Positions 47,138-55,607 of a stretch of 64,000 nt of DNA are shown piece after piece; position 1 is the stretch's first letter, and every line of letters starts with the position of its first letter. A model generated the notes under the pieces. It saw only the letters and a list, made by a program, of their open reading frames with translations. It was not told the origin of the DNA and made no database searches. The position numbers and the translations under genes are program-made. This DNA is from Salinicoccus sediminis. Its GTDB lineage: Bacteria; Bacillota; Bacilli; Staphylococcales; Salinicoccaceae. The stretch lies in assembly GCF_000986795.1 (NCBI RefSeq), contig NZ_LAYZ01000026.1, forward strand, positions 1 through 64,000, read 5' to 3'.

Positions 47138-47992
47138 CTACTCATTCGTAAGCATCTTTTCATACGATGGAATCTCGCCCTTCTGGTATGTCCCCAGCAT
47201 ATTGATATAGTTGCTCACATGCCGGACATCCTCCAATGCCTCGGCCAGCACGGAGTCTTCCCTGCCTTTTTCGACATCGATGAAGAATCCGTAGGAGAAT
47301 GGCTTGTGCTGGATCGGGCGGGAGGTGAGGTTCAGCAGATTGATGCCGTGACGGCTGAAAATGTTCAGGATTTCGCTCAGCGAACCGGTGCTGTGATCGG
47401 ATTCGATGTAGAGCGATGTTTTATTCGTCTCCGGCCGCGGGCCCTGCACACCCCTGCGGAAGAACAAAAACCGCGTGGTATTGAGTGGGTTGTCACTGAT
47501 GTTTTCACGGATGACGGTCATATCATACAGAGCTGCGGCATGGCTGCCTGCGATTCCGGCGATGTGTGGGTCGCCGGTTTCTTTCACCATCTTCACCGCT
47601 TCAGCTGTGTCTGTATATTCCCGGACTTCTATGTTCGGATATTTGCTCAAATAGGAATAGCACTGTTCGAGTGCCTCAGGATGGGAATAGACGGTCGTGA
47701 TATCGGATATTTCCGCGGCGGACTCCATGATCAGTGCGTGGTCGATTTTGATGTATACTTCCCGGACTGCGGAAACTTCCAGATATTTCATCAGATCGAT
47801 GGTGCGGGTGATCGGACCGCTTGTGGAGTTTTCAACCGGCAGTGCAATGTAATCGAGCTCCCCGTCCATCATCGCCGAAACAAGGGTCCTGAAAGTGGGA
47901 TAGCCTTTCATTTGATACTCTGTTCCGCCTGCAAACTTTCTGCATGCCAACTCGCTGTATGATCCTTCGACGCCCTGATATCCAATCAACAT
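47138..47992 (-). CDS. pheA: prephenate dehydratase
   Basis: Converts prephenate to phenylpyruvate, the committed step to phenylalanine. 284 residues: catalytic domain (IGYQGVEGSYSELA, ALPVENSTSGPI, and the active-site NTTRFLFF) and a C-terminal ACT domain (SLSEILNIFSRHGINLLNLTSRP) that binds phenylalanine for feedback. ATG at 47992 follows GAGGAG by 8 bases; a GTG at 48001 overlaps that site. Preceded by a leader with a Phe-rich ORF and two terminators, pointing to attenuation as well as feedback. Confidence 0.95.
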   Translation of the reverse strand: MLIGYQGVEGSYSELACRKFAGGTEYQMKGYPTFRTLVSAMMDGELDYIALPVENSTSGPITRTIDLMKYLEVSAVREVYIKIDHALIMESAAEISDITTVYSHPEALEQCYSYLSKYPNIEVREYTDTAEAVKMVKETGDPHIAGIAGSHAAALYDMTVIRENISDNPLNTTRFLFFRRGVQGPRPETNKTSLYIESDHSTGSLSEILNIFSRHGINLLNLTSRPIQHKPFSYGFFIDVEKGREDSVLAEALEDVRHVSNYINMLGTYQKGEIPSYEKMLTNE

Positions 47993-48020
47993 AAAAACCA
48001 CTCCTCGAATATTGTGAAAT

Positions 48021-48063
48021 AAAAAACCATCCGGACCCGCCTGCAGGAGGCACCCGAATGGTT
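48021..48063 (-). terminator. second terminator in the pheA leader
   Basis: Reverse strand: AACCAT (48063-48058) pairs with ATGGTT (48030-48025), with inner CGG/CCG and GCCT/AGGC stems, then six T (48026-48021). It ends about 30 bases before the pheA start. Confidence 0.88.
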
Positions 48064-48075
48064 AAAAAGGTGATG

Positions 48076-48115
48076 AAAAAATCCAGCCATTCAGATTGCT
48101 CCATGGCCGGATTTT
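48076..48115 (-). terminator. first terminator (attenuator) in the pheA leader
   Basis: Reverse strand: a 13-bp stem with one G-U pair, AAAATCCGGCCAT (48115-48103) with ATGGCTGGATTTT (48090-48078), ending in a T run (48081-48076). Its left arm can instead pair with 48140-48129, which would act as an antiterminator. Confidence 0.85.
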
Positions 48116-48187
48116 GAAAATTTGCGTGTTCAAATCAGCCATCATAGATATATGCATGCCGCCTATATCCACGATGGAATATAGACG

Positions 48188-48247
48188 CTATCTAAAATCG
48201 CTGAAAAAGAAAGTATTCAATTGAGTCTGCATGTATGTGTTTGACAT
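48188..48247 (-). CDS. pheL: pheA leader peptide, 19 residues
   Basis: Reading MSNTYMQTQLNTFFFSDFR on the reverse strand, with three consecutive Phe codons (TTC TTT TTC, 48211-48203) and a fourth at 48196-48194. ATG at 48247 has GAGTG about 6 bases upstream; a second in-frame ATG lies at 48232. An extended -10 TGTTACAAT (48278-48271) precedes it. Directly after the stop, hairpin 48184-48163 forms, and alternative pairings link it to the terminator. Arrangement equals the PheL-type attenuator of enteric bacteria. Confidence 0.75.
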   Translation of the reverse strand: MSNTYMQTQLNTFFFSDFR

Positions 48248-48479
48248 AAGTATCACTCAATTCAATTAAGATTGTAACAAATGATATCAGTACTTCATTT
48301 GAAAGTCAATGATTTTTATCGAATATTCAGGCAAATTGGTTCTGCCACTGATTTTACGCAAATCAGTTAAGTTAAAAACAGTTATTTATCTATTCGGTAT
48401 ATTCGGAAAATGTGATAGGGTAAAATGGGAAACGGTATCTTCAACTTTTGAGATGCCGTCAAAACAAGGGGGGAGAAAA

Positions 48480-49961
48480 TTGAGTAACAACGAAGAATTG
48501 GATCGTGCTACAGGGGAGAGGAAGGTTGAGAAACTGGAGTTCCGGATGGGACCATTTGGGGCAGCGGTTCCTTTACTATTCTTTGTAGTATGGGCGATTA
48601 CAATCAGTGTAATGCAATTGTCATCTGAAGTTGCGCTCGTTCTGGGTTCCGTGATGGGTGTGACCCTGGGGCTTCTTTTATGCAAAAGCAAATGGGAGGA
48701 CTACGCACAGGGGCTGTTTGACGGCCTGGCACAGCCGATAGGTGTGATCGCCATGGTGGCATGGTTCTATGCCGGCATGTTCGCACAGATTCTGCAGGTC
48801 GGGGGACTGGTGGAAGGGCTGGTCTGGATCGGTTCGGTGACAGGCGTCGAAGGCGGCCTGTTCGTAGCGCTGACTTTCTTACTGGCATCAACATTCTCAA
48901 CTGCTGTCGGTACGGGATACGGGACCACCGTTGCGTTCTGTACGCTGATGTATCCGGCGGGTGTCGCAGTGGGAGGAGACCCGACGTTCATGTTCGCCGC
49001 CATTCTGGCAGGTGCAGTATTCGGTGATAACCTGGCGCCGGTTTCCGATACGACAATCGTATCGGCTACGACACAGGAAGCGGATGTGCCGGGCGTCGTC
49101 CGCAGCCGTTTCAAATATTCGATTGCTGCAGCTGTACCGGCCGTCATCCTTTTTGCAGTATTCGGCGGTAACGGCTCGACGACGAGCCAGGCTTCTGCAG
49201 GATCCATAATGGAAACCGTGGGCCCGAGCGGACTGATCATGCTCGTGCCTTTCGCAATCGTCCTCATCCTTGCTTTATCCGGGCAGCATCTGCTGACATC
49301 GCTGACATGGGGGATCCTGGCGGCGATCGTATTGATACTGCTGATTGCGCCGGGGACACTCGGGGACATCATACGCTTCGATGCGGACTCCGATAATGTC
49401 GTACAGGGCGCGCTTGTGTCCGGGCTGACAGGGTATTTCAACATGGCAATACTCATCCTGCTGATTGTCGGGTCAGCCCATCTGATGCGTCTCGGCGGAA
49501 CAATGGCCGCGATAACGAACGGACTGGTCAAATGGATCAGGAATTCCGTCCGGAGAGCAGAGCTTTCCATCTGGGCGATTGTTTCTTTACTCAACAGTTC
49601 CATAACAATCAATACGGCAGCAGAAATCGCGGCTGCGCCATTCGTGAAGGAAATCGGTGAGAAATATCAGATCCACCGCTACCGCCGTGCAAACATGCTG
49701 GATGCGGTGACTTCGGCCCTAGGCTATATTTTCCCGTGGGGTGCACCGGTTCTGCTTGGCTGGTCGACGATCCAGACGATAAAGGCAGACTCGTACGACT
49801 GGCTGCCTGTCGTAGAGCCGACGGCAGTATTCCCGTTTGTATTCCAGGGCTGGTTCCTCTTCATCATCATGCTCATTGCAGCACTTACAGGATGGGGCCT
49901 GCGCTATGAAGGGAAAAATGGTGAAGAATTGATGGAAAGACCTGATGAAAACGAAAGCTGA
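48480..49961 (+). CDS. nhaC: NhaC family Na+/H+ antiporter
   Basis: 493 residues, about 12 membrane helices. GDNLAPVSDTTIVSATTQEADV is the NhaC signature region, with STAVGTGYGTTVAF before it and NSSITINTAAEIAAAPFVKE after. It exchanges Na+ for H+, suited to a saline habitat. TTG at 48480 was chosen because GGGGGGAG lies just upstream; a longer frame begins at 48309 without a ribosome site. Some NhaC relatives carry organic ions, so the substrate is not certain. Confidence 0.87.
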   Translation: MSNNEELDRATGERKVEKLEFRMGPFGAAVPLLFFVVWAITISVMQLSSEVALVLGSVMGVTLGLLLCKSKWEDYAQGLFDGLAQPIGVIAMVAWFYAGMFAQILQVGGLVEGLVWIGSVTGVEGGLFVALTFLLASTFSTAVGTGYGTTVAFCTLMYPAGVAVGGDPTFMFAAILAGAVFGDNLAPVSDTTIVSATTQEADVPGVVRSRFKYSIAAAVPAVILFAVFGGNGSTTSQASAGSIMETVGPSGLIMLVPFAIVLILALSGQHLLTSLTWGILAAIVLILLIAPGTLGDIIRFDADSDNVVQGALVSGLTGYFNMAILILLIVGSAHLMRLGGTMAAITNGLVKWIRNSVRRAELSIWAIVSLLNSSITINTAAEIAAAPFVKEIGEKYQIHRYRRANMLDAVTSALGYIFPWGAPVLLGWSTIQTIKADSYDWLPVVEPTAVFPFVFQGWFLFIIMLIAALTGWGLRYEGKNGEELMERPDENES

Positions 49962-49964
49962 TAC

Positions 49965-50012
49965 AAAAAATCTCCGGCGTCACTTATCATGAAGTGATGC
50001 CGGAGATTTTTT
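49965..50012. terminator. terminator between nhaC and the ABC exporter
   Basis: Two 21-base arms (49965-49985 and 49992-50012) with one wobble and an ATCATG loop, ending in A6 and T6 runs; serves both convergent genes. Confidence 0.93.
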
Positions 50013-50026
50013 ATGTCGGACAGCGG

Positions 50027-51742
50027 TTACTGCACGCTGAACTGTGCCTCGTGAAGTCCTCTGTAGATGCCTTTTTCGATGGCAAGCAGTTCCTCATGGG
50101 TGCCGGTTTCAGTGATGCCGTCTGCCGTCACGACCATGATGCGGTCTGCGTTTTTGATCGTTGCGAGCCTGTGGGCAATGACGAGCGTCGTCCTGCCCTC
50201 GGCGAGGCGGTTCAATGCCTTCTGGATCTGCATCTCTGTTTCCGTATCGAGAGCGCTGGTTGCTTCATCCAGAATCAGTATCGGTGGATTTTTCAGGAAC
50301 ATCCGGGCAATTGCAATCCGCTGCTTCTGGCCGCCTGAAAGCTTGACCCCGCGTTCACCGACGACAGTATCGAGTCCATCTCGGTAGCTTTCAACGAGTT
50401 CAGTCAGCCGGGCTTTGCCCAGAGCTTCATGGATTTCCCGATCCGTCGCCTCGGGCTTGCCATATGCGACGTTGTCACGGAGCGTACCCGAGAACAAAAA
50501 TACATCCTGCTGCACTGTGCCGATATTTTCCCTGAGTGAGGACAGTGTCAGGTCGCGGATGTCGGTGCCGTCGATTTTGATCATCCCGCCGTCTATATCG
50601 TAAAATCGGGGAAGGAGAGAACAGAGTGTCGTCTTACCGGCACCGCTCGGTCCGACTATGGCAATCGTTTCACCCGGGTTCACGGTAAGTGAAATGTCAT
50701 CAAGTATCATCTTTTCTTCGTACCTGAAATTGACATTTTCATATGTGATATTCCCGCGGACATCTTTCAATTCAACCGCATTATCACGCTCTTTGACATC
50801 GGGTTCCTCGCGCATGATCTCCATGAAATGGTTGAATCCGGCGATGCCGTTCGGATACAGTTCGATGATTGCATTGATCTTCTCGAGCGGTTTGAAGAGC
50901 ATGTTTGAAATCAGGACGAAAGCGACGAATTCCCCGTAGGTCAGCTCCCCGTTCATCACGAAATACGTGCCCGCAATCAGGATGAACACTGTCACCAGGC
51001 GCATGAGCATGTAGGTGGATGAATTGTTGAAGGACATGATCTTGTAGGCCTTGAGCTTCGTCTTCCTGAACGCCTCGTTGATTTCCTTGAATGCCCGGAG
51101 TTCGCGGTCTTCATTGGCGAATGCCTGTACGAGCCGGATGCCGCCGACCTTGTCCTCGATCATATGGTTGAAGTCAGAAACCCGTCCGAACAGCTCCCTG
51201 AATGCGACTGTCATCTTCTTATTGAAATATATGGCGATGATGAGTATGACGGGAACGATGATGAATGAAATCACCGCAAGCTCGGCATTGATCGACAGCA
51301 TTATGCCGAAGGCGCCGAGCAGTGTCATTACAGCGATGAACAGGTCTTCGGGGCCGTGGTGTGCCATCTCCCCGACGTTCATCAGGTCATTCGTCAGGCG
51401 TGTCAGCAGCCTGCCGGTCTTCGTATTGTCAAAAAAACGGTAGGACAGACGCTGGATGTGGCCGTACATTTCGTTTCTTATATCACGCTCGATGTTGGTG
51501 CCGAGCATGTGGCCCCAGTATGTAACGATGAACTGAAGCAGCGTGTTGAACAGGTAGATTGCCACAAGGCCGGCTGCTGCAAGGAGTATGAGCTGGACAT
51601 TTTCACCGGGGAGCAGCTCGTCGATGAACAGGTTGACGATGAGCGGGAACGCGAGCTCGAGCAGGCCGACGATGACCGCACATGTGAAATCCAGCATGAA
51701 CAGTGCTTTATATGGTGCATAATAGGAGAAGAATTTCTTCAA
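50027..51742 (-). CDS. ABC exporter, fused permease and ATPase
   Basis: 571 residues: six-helix type-1 exporter domain (about 1-310) and an ABC ATPase (about 330-571). GPSGAGKTTLCSLL (Walker A), KLSGGQKQRIAIAR (signature) and ILILDEATSALD (Walker B) are intact, with a switch His in VIAHRLATIKNAD. It should work as a homodimer like Sav1866 and other multidrug or lipid exporters. GGAGGG lies upstream on the reverse strand. Substrate unknown. Confidence 0.91.
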   Translation of the reverse strand: MKKFFSYYAPYKALFMLDFTCAVIVGLLELAFPLIVNLFIDELLPGENVQLILLAAAGLVAIYLFNTLLQFIVTYWGHMLGTNIERDIRNEMYGHIQRLSYRFFDNTKTGRLLTRLTNDLMNVGEMAHHGPEDLFIAVMTLLGAFGIMLSINAELAVISFIIVPVILIIAIYFNKKMTVAFRELFGRVSDFNHMIEDKVGGIRLVQAFANEDRELRAFKEINEAFRKTKLKAYKIMSFNNSSTYMLMRLVTVFILIAGTYFVMNGELTYGEFVAFVLISNMLFKPLEKINAIIELYPNGIAGFNHFMEIMREEPDVKERDNAVELKDVRGNITYENVNFRYEEKMILDDISLTVNPGETIAIVGPSGAGKTTLCSLLPRFYDIDGGMIKIDGTDIRDLTLSSLRENIGTVQQDVFLFSGTLRDNVAYGKPEATDREIHEALGKARLTELVESYRDGLDTVVGERGVKLSGGQKQRIAIARMFLKNPPILILDEATSALDTETEMQIQKALNRLAEGRTTLVIAHRLATIKNADRIMVVTADGITETGTHEELLAIEKGIYRGLHEAQFSVQ

Positions 51743-51848
51743 GGGTGACCCTCCTTTTATTTCGAAATATGAAATTTTAATCCATCAAAGATTATAGCAT
51801 GGAAATGAAGGGCTGCGGGGGAAAATAAAAGAAACGGGAGGCGCTGTG

Positions 51849-51857
51849 TGATATTAT
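51849..51857 (+). promoter_or_regulatory. extended -10 of the ddl operon
   Basis: TGATATTAT (TG-N-TATTAT) lies 41 bases before ddl. No clear -35. Confidence 0.45.
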
Positions 51858-51897
51858 AAAGTAAACAGAAACGGTCAGAATTTAGGAGTGGAATGAT

Positions 51898-52959
51898 ATG
51901 GCGAAATTGAACGTGGGAATACTCTACGGCGGACAGTCGACGGAGCATGAGGTGTCGATGCGTTCGGCAGAGAGTGTACTGGACGCCCTGGATAAGGATA
52001 AATATGATGTGAAGCTTGTACATATTTCAAAGAAAGGGGAGTGGCTGCTCAGCCACCAGTCCGAAGAGATCAGGAGTCTTGAAGCAGGTGACGGGGCAAC
52101 AGGGCTGTCCATCATCCCGTCGAAACAGCTGTCATCGAAAAAAGGCGGGGAAGCCCTCGATGTCATCCTGCCGATTCTGCATGGTACCGCTGGGGAGGAC
52201 GGCAGCGTGCAGGGACTGCTGGAGATGGCGGACATCCCGTATGTCGGCTGCAACGTGCGGAGTTCCGCCGTCTGCATGGACAAGGACATGACGAAAAAAC
52301 TGCTGAAGCTTGAAGGCATAAAGGTGGCGGACTGGGTTTTATACAGACACGATGAAAAGGGCGGTGTGGACTACGGCACCGTTAAAAGGGAACTCGGCCT
52401 GCCGATGTTCGTGAAGCCCGTGAATCAGGGCTCTTCCGTCGGGGTTTCCAAAGTCACTGACGAAGAAAGCTTCTATGAAGCAGTGGCACTCGCATTTGAA
52501 TTCGACACCAAGGTCATGGTCGAAAGTGCGGTGGAAGGCCGTGAAATCGAAGTGTCCGTCCTCGGCAACGCCCATCCCATTGTGTCAGTGCCCGGGGAAA
52601 TCATTGCGAACACCGACTTTTACAGCTACGAGTCGAAATACATCGACGAGAACGGGGCGGCGCTGGAAATACCGGCGAAACTGGCGGAGGATACTAAACA
52701 GCGGATCCAAAAGACGGCACTTGATGCGTTCAGGATACTCGACTGCGAAGGCATGGCCCGGGTGGATGTCTTCCTGACGGAAACCGGTGAAGTCATCGTC
52801 AACGAAATCAATACACTGCCAGGTTTCACAAGCATCAGCATGTATCCGAAGCTGCTCGAAGCATCAGGTATCGGATATTCAGAACTCCTCGACCGGCTGA
52901 TCGAACTCTCGCTTGAGCGGCATAACCGCGACCGCCAGCTGAAGACGGACATCATGTAG
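51898..52959 (+). CDS. ddl: D-alanine--D-alanine ligase
   Basis: 353-residue ATP-grasp enzyme that makes the D-Ala-D-Ala end of the peptidoglycan stem. LYGGQSTEHEVSMRSAESV, PILHGTAGEDGSVQGLLEM, FVKPVNQGSSVGVSKV and the C-terminal EINTLPGFTSISMYPKL are typical. In the active-site region the KSVGVSKV-type serine is kept. AGGAGTGG lies upstream. murF, the usual neighbour in staphylococci, does not follow; a Nudix gene does, 9 bases on. Confidence 0.96.
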   Translation: MAKLNVGILYGGQSTEHEVSMRSAESVLDALDKDKYDVKLVHISKKGEWLLSHQSEEIRSLEAGDGATGLSIIPSKQLSSKKGGEALDVILPILHGTAGEDGSVQGLLEMADIPYVGCNVRSSAVCMDKDMTKKLLKLEGIKVADWVLYRHDEKGGVDYGTVKRELGLPMFVKPVNQGSSVGVSKVTDEESFYEAVALAFEFDTKVMVESAVEGREIEVSVLGNAHPIVSVPGEIIANTDFYSYESKYIDENGAALEIPAKLAEDTKQRIQKTALDAFRILDCEGMARVDVFLTETGEVIVNEINTLPGFTSISMYPKLLEASGIGYSELLDRLIELSLERHNRDRQLKTDIM

Positions 52960-52968
52960 GTGGGGGAT

Positions 52969-53421
52969 ATGGCAGATTATGAAAGTGCGGTATTTACCAA
53001 TATGTGTATGGTGTGTGACGGAAACAGGATCCTCGTGCAGGACCGGGTGAGCAGCAACTGGCCCGGCATCACTTTTCCGGGAGGCAAGGTTGAGGTGGGG
53101 GAGTCATTCGTTGAATCAGCCAGGCGGGAAGTTTATGAGGAAACGGGTCTTACTGTAAAATCTTTGAAGCTGTGTGGAACGAAACAGTTTCAGGACAAAA
53201 ATGATGCAAGGTATGTCGTTTTATTCTACCGGACGGATGAGTTTGAAGGACAGCTTACTTCAAGTGATGAAGGAGAAGTGTTCTGGATTGATAAGAGCGA
53301 GCTTTTGGACTATGAGCTCGCCCGGGATTTCAAGGAGATGTTTGAAGTATTCGACTCCGAACTGCTGTCGGAGTTCTACTACTATGAAGAAGAAGGGGAA
53401 GTCAGGCTCAGATTGCTGTAG
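52969..53421 (+). CDS. Nudix hydrolase (MutT-like)
   Basis: 150 residues. The Nudix box is complete: GGKVEVGESFVESARREVYEETGL. The start MADYESAVFTNMCMV resembles 8-oxo-dGTP diphosphatases of Firmicutes, but Nudix substrate cannot be read from this. ATG at 52969 with GGTGGGGG just upstream; a GTG at 52960 is in frame but overlaps that site. Within the ddl operon. Confidence 0.9.
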   Translation: MADYESAVFTNMCMVCDGNRILVQDRVSSNWPGITFPGGKVEVGESFVESARREVYEETGLTVKSLKLCGTKQFQDKNDARYVVLFYRTDEFEGQLTSSDEGEVFWIDKSELLDYELARDFKEMFEVFDSELLSEFYYYEEEGEVRLRLL

Positions 53422-53458
53422 TAAGGTTATCCATCAAGATGTTGAGGGAGGAAGCACT

Positions 53459-53971
53459 ATGTCATTTGAAATCAGAACTGCAGGTGTGTCGGATGCTGAA
53501 GATATTTCGAGAGTGCAGGTCGACAGCTGGCGTACGACTTATAAGGGGATAGTCAGCGATGATTATCTGTCCGCACTCGATTATAGAAAGCGCCAGGAAG
53601 TATGGGAATCGGTGGTTACACAGAATAATACGTTCCTGCTTATTGATGAGGAGGGCAGCACTGTCGGTTTTGCCGTCGGCGGTCCTGAACGCTCCGAGGA
53701 GCATATCGGATATGACGGGGAGCTTTACGCCATCTACCTTTATGAGGCGGTGCAGGGGACAGGAGGTGGACGCAGGCTGTTTGATGCGGTGGTCGCCGAC
53801 CTCATCGAACGCGGTTTTGAAAGCATGATCATCATCGCGCTCGAAGACAACGATGCCTGCGGCTTCTACGAAAAGATGGGCGGCCGCGTCATCGCCAAGG
53901 AAGAAACGGATATCGGCGGCGACAGACTGACTGAACTCGTCTTCGGATGGAAAGATATCAAAAATATATAG
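53459..53971 (+). CDS. GNAT family N-acetyltransferase
   Basis: 170 residues. ISRVQVDSWRTTYKGIVSD is a common opening of this GNAT group, and LYEAVQGTGGGRRLFDAVV is the acetyl-CoA loop (Q-G-T-G-G-G). Ends with the GFYEKMGGRVI helix. ATG at 53459 follows GGGAGG by 7 bases; a long upstream extension overlapping the Nudix gene was rejected. Last gene before a terminator. Substrate unknown. Confidence 0.88.
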   Translation: MSFEIRTAGVSDAEDISRVQVDSWRTTYKGIVSDDYLSALDYRKRQEVWESVVTQNNTFLLIDEEGSTVGFAVGGPERSEEHIGYDGELYAIYLYEAVQGTGGGRRLFDAVVADLIERGFESMIIIALEDNDACGFYEKMGGRVIAKEETDIGGDRLTELVFGWKDIKNI

Positions 53972-53983
53972 ATTGTTGCCTGA

Positions 53984-54007
53984 GCAGACCTTGCGGTCTG
54001 CTTTTTT
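53984..54007 (+). terminator. terminator of the ddl operon
   Basis: GCAGACC / GGTCTGC with a TTGC loop followed by six T. Confidence 0.93.
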
Positions 54008-54108
54008 GAGTTGTGGGGAGCCTATGCCATCAAAAAGGTGTCATGGCACAGGATGAGTCGGAAAAATCTCCATTTGGACAAGATTCTAGCCAAAATGGCC
54101 GCTCCAGA

Positions 54109-54174
54109 TTAAATGACGAGGCCGCCTTTTTGCAGTTTCAGAAGCAGATCGGGTTTTTCTTCGGATAGTTCCAT
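54109..54174 (-). CDS. possible small peptide, 21 residues
   Basis: Reading MELSEEKPDLLLKLQKGGLV-I on the reverse strand. A very strong GGAGGA (54186-54181) lies 6 bases before the ATG, and an extended -10 TGGTAGAAT is found further upstream. An in-frame ATG six codons earlier overlaps that ribosome site. The peptide is charged, without a membrane helix. No family recognised. The rest of this 280-base gap shows a small hairpin (54025-54048) and the pepT promoter region. Confidence 0.4.
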   Translation of the reverse strand: MELSEEKPDLLLKLQKGGLVI

Positions 54175-54290
54175 GTAATCTCCTCCGATCATCAGTTGCC
54201 TTTATTCTACCATCGGTGTGTGCCAATCGATAAATTTCCGCTCATTCGTATGGTAGAATATAACTAAAATGATTCTTGGGGGAATGGGAT

Positions 54291-55514
54291 ATGAAAGACA
54301 AACTTATTGAACGCCTGACGAGATACGTAAAAATAGACACGCAATCGGATGCAGCAAGTCACACGACACCGTCCACTGACAAGCAGTGGGACCTGATCAG
54401 GCTGCTCGAACAGGAGCTTAAGGACATCGGTATGGCCGATGTGGAAACAGATGACAAAGGATATCTCATGGCGACATTGCCGGCGAATGTCGAAGGTGCG
54501 CCGGTCGTCGGCTTCCTCGCACACGTGGATACGTCGACTGATTTCACAGGCGCCGGCGTCAACCCGCAGATCATCGAGTACGCGGGCGGGGACATCATTT
54601 TGAACAGGGAGGAGAATGTCGTACTGTCGCCGAACCAGTTTCCTGAACTGGAAAAATACGTAGGCCATACGCTGATGACAACAGACGGCACGACACTCCT
54701 TGGGGCGGATAATAAAGCCGGCATCGCCGAAATCATGACGGCGATGGAATACCTGATAAATAATGATGATATAAAGCACGGCAGGATACGTGTGGCATTC
54801 ACGCCGGATGAAGAGATCGGACGCGGGCCGCATCACTTCGACGTCGACCACTTCGGTGCCGATTTTGCCTATACCGTGGACGGCGGCCCGGAAGGTGAGC
54901 TCCAGTACGAGAGTTTCAACGCCGCAAGTGCGCATGTGACATTCACCGGCAACAGTGTGCATCCGGGGACAGCCAGGGACAAGATGGTGAATGCGGGCCG
55001 TATGGCGTCCGAATTCGTCACGATGTTCGATGCAGATGAGACGCCGGAGCACACAGAGGGTTATGAAGGATTCATCCATCTGACGCGGATGGGCGGAGAT
55101 GTTGAAAAGATGAAGGCGGAATTCATCATCCGCGACTTCGACAAAGGGAAATTCGAAGCCCGCAAACGTCTGATGGAGGCGAACGTCGCGGAGATAGGTA
55201 AAAAATACGGTGAAGAACGTGTCGCGCTTGAAATGCACGACCAGTACTATAATATGAAGGATAAGATTGAACCGGTGATGGAAATCGTCGATTATGCAGA
55301 ACAGGCGATGCGGAATCTGGACATAGAGCCTGTCATCCAGCCGGTCAGGGGTGGAACCGACGGCTCCCAGCTGTCGTATAAGGGGCTTCCGACACCGAAC
55401 CTGTTCACAGGCGGGGAGAACTTCCACGGCAAATTTGAATACGCCTCGGTCGATGTGATGGAAAAAGCAGTGAAGGTCATCGCGGAAATCAGCAGGCTCG
55501 CCAAAGACAGATGA
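54291..55514 (+). CDS. pepT: peptidase T (tripeptide aminopeptidase)
   Basis: 407-residue M20-family zinc aminopeptidase that releases the N-terminal residue of tripeptides. [44 protein letters not shown] and [14 protein letters not shown] carry the metal ligands. [20 protein letters not shown] is typical of PepT. ATG at 54291 follows GGGGGA by 7 bases. Confidence 0.96.
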   Translation: MKDKLIERLTRYVKIDTQSDAASHTTPSTDKQWDLIRLLEQELKDIGMADVETDDKGYLMATLPANVEGAPVVGFLAHVDTSTDFTGAGVNPQIIEYAGGDIILNREENVVLSPNQFPELEKYVGHTLMTTDGTTLLGADNKAGIAEIMTAMEYLINNDDIKHGRIRVAFTPDEEIGRGPHHFDVDHFGADFAYTVDGGPEGELQYESFNAASAHVTFTGNSVHPGTARDKMVNAGRMASEFVTMFDADETPEHTEGYEGFIHLTRMGGDVEKMKAEFIIRDFDKGKFEARKRLMEANVAEIGKKYGEERVALEMHDQYYNMKDKIEPVMEIVDYAEQAMRNLDIEPVIQPVRGGTDGSQLSYKGLPTPNLFTGGENFHGKFEYASVDVMEKAVKVIAEISRLAKDR

Positions 55515-55519
55515 TATTT

Positions 55520-55548
55520 GTAAGCGTCCCGTTTCCGGGGACGCTTAC
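55520..55548 (+). terminator. hairpin after pepT
   Basis: GTAAGCGTCCC (55520-55530) pairs with GGGACGCTTAC (55538-55548). No real T run follows, so termination may be weak or partial before the MFS gene. Confidence 0.6.
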
Positions 55549-55607
55549 ACTCTTATATGCAGGAAGATCAGAGACGTACTTTTTCGATAATGAAAGCAGG
55601 AAATCTT

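Noticed and set aside
48001-48300. T-box riboswitch upstream of pheA
   Set aside because: The T-box sequence (AGGGTGGNACCGCG) is absent; the nearest stretch (CGGGTGCCTCC) lies in the second terminator and cannot pair with a tRNA ACCA end.
54264-55427. Reverse-strand open frame of 387 codons across pepT
   Set aside because: It is wholly antisense to a clear peptidase T gene, has no ribosome site and no recognisable domain; it is a codon-bias shadow.
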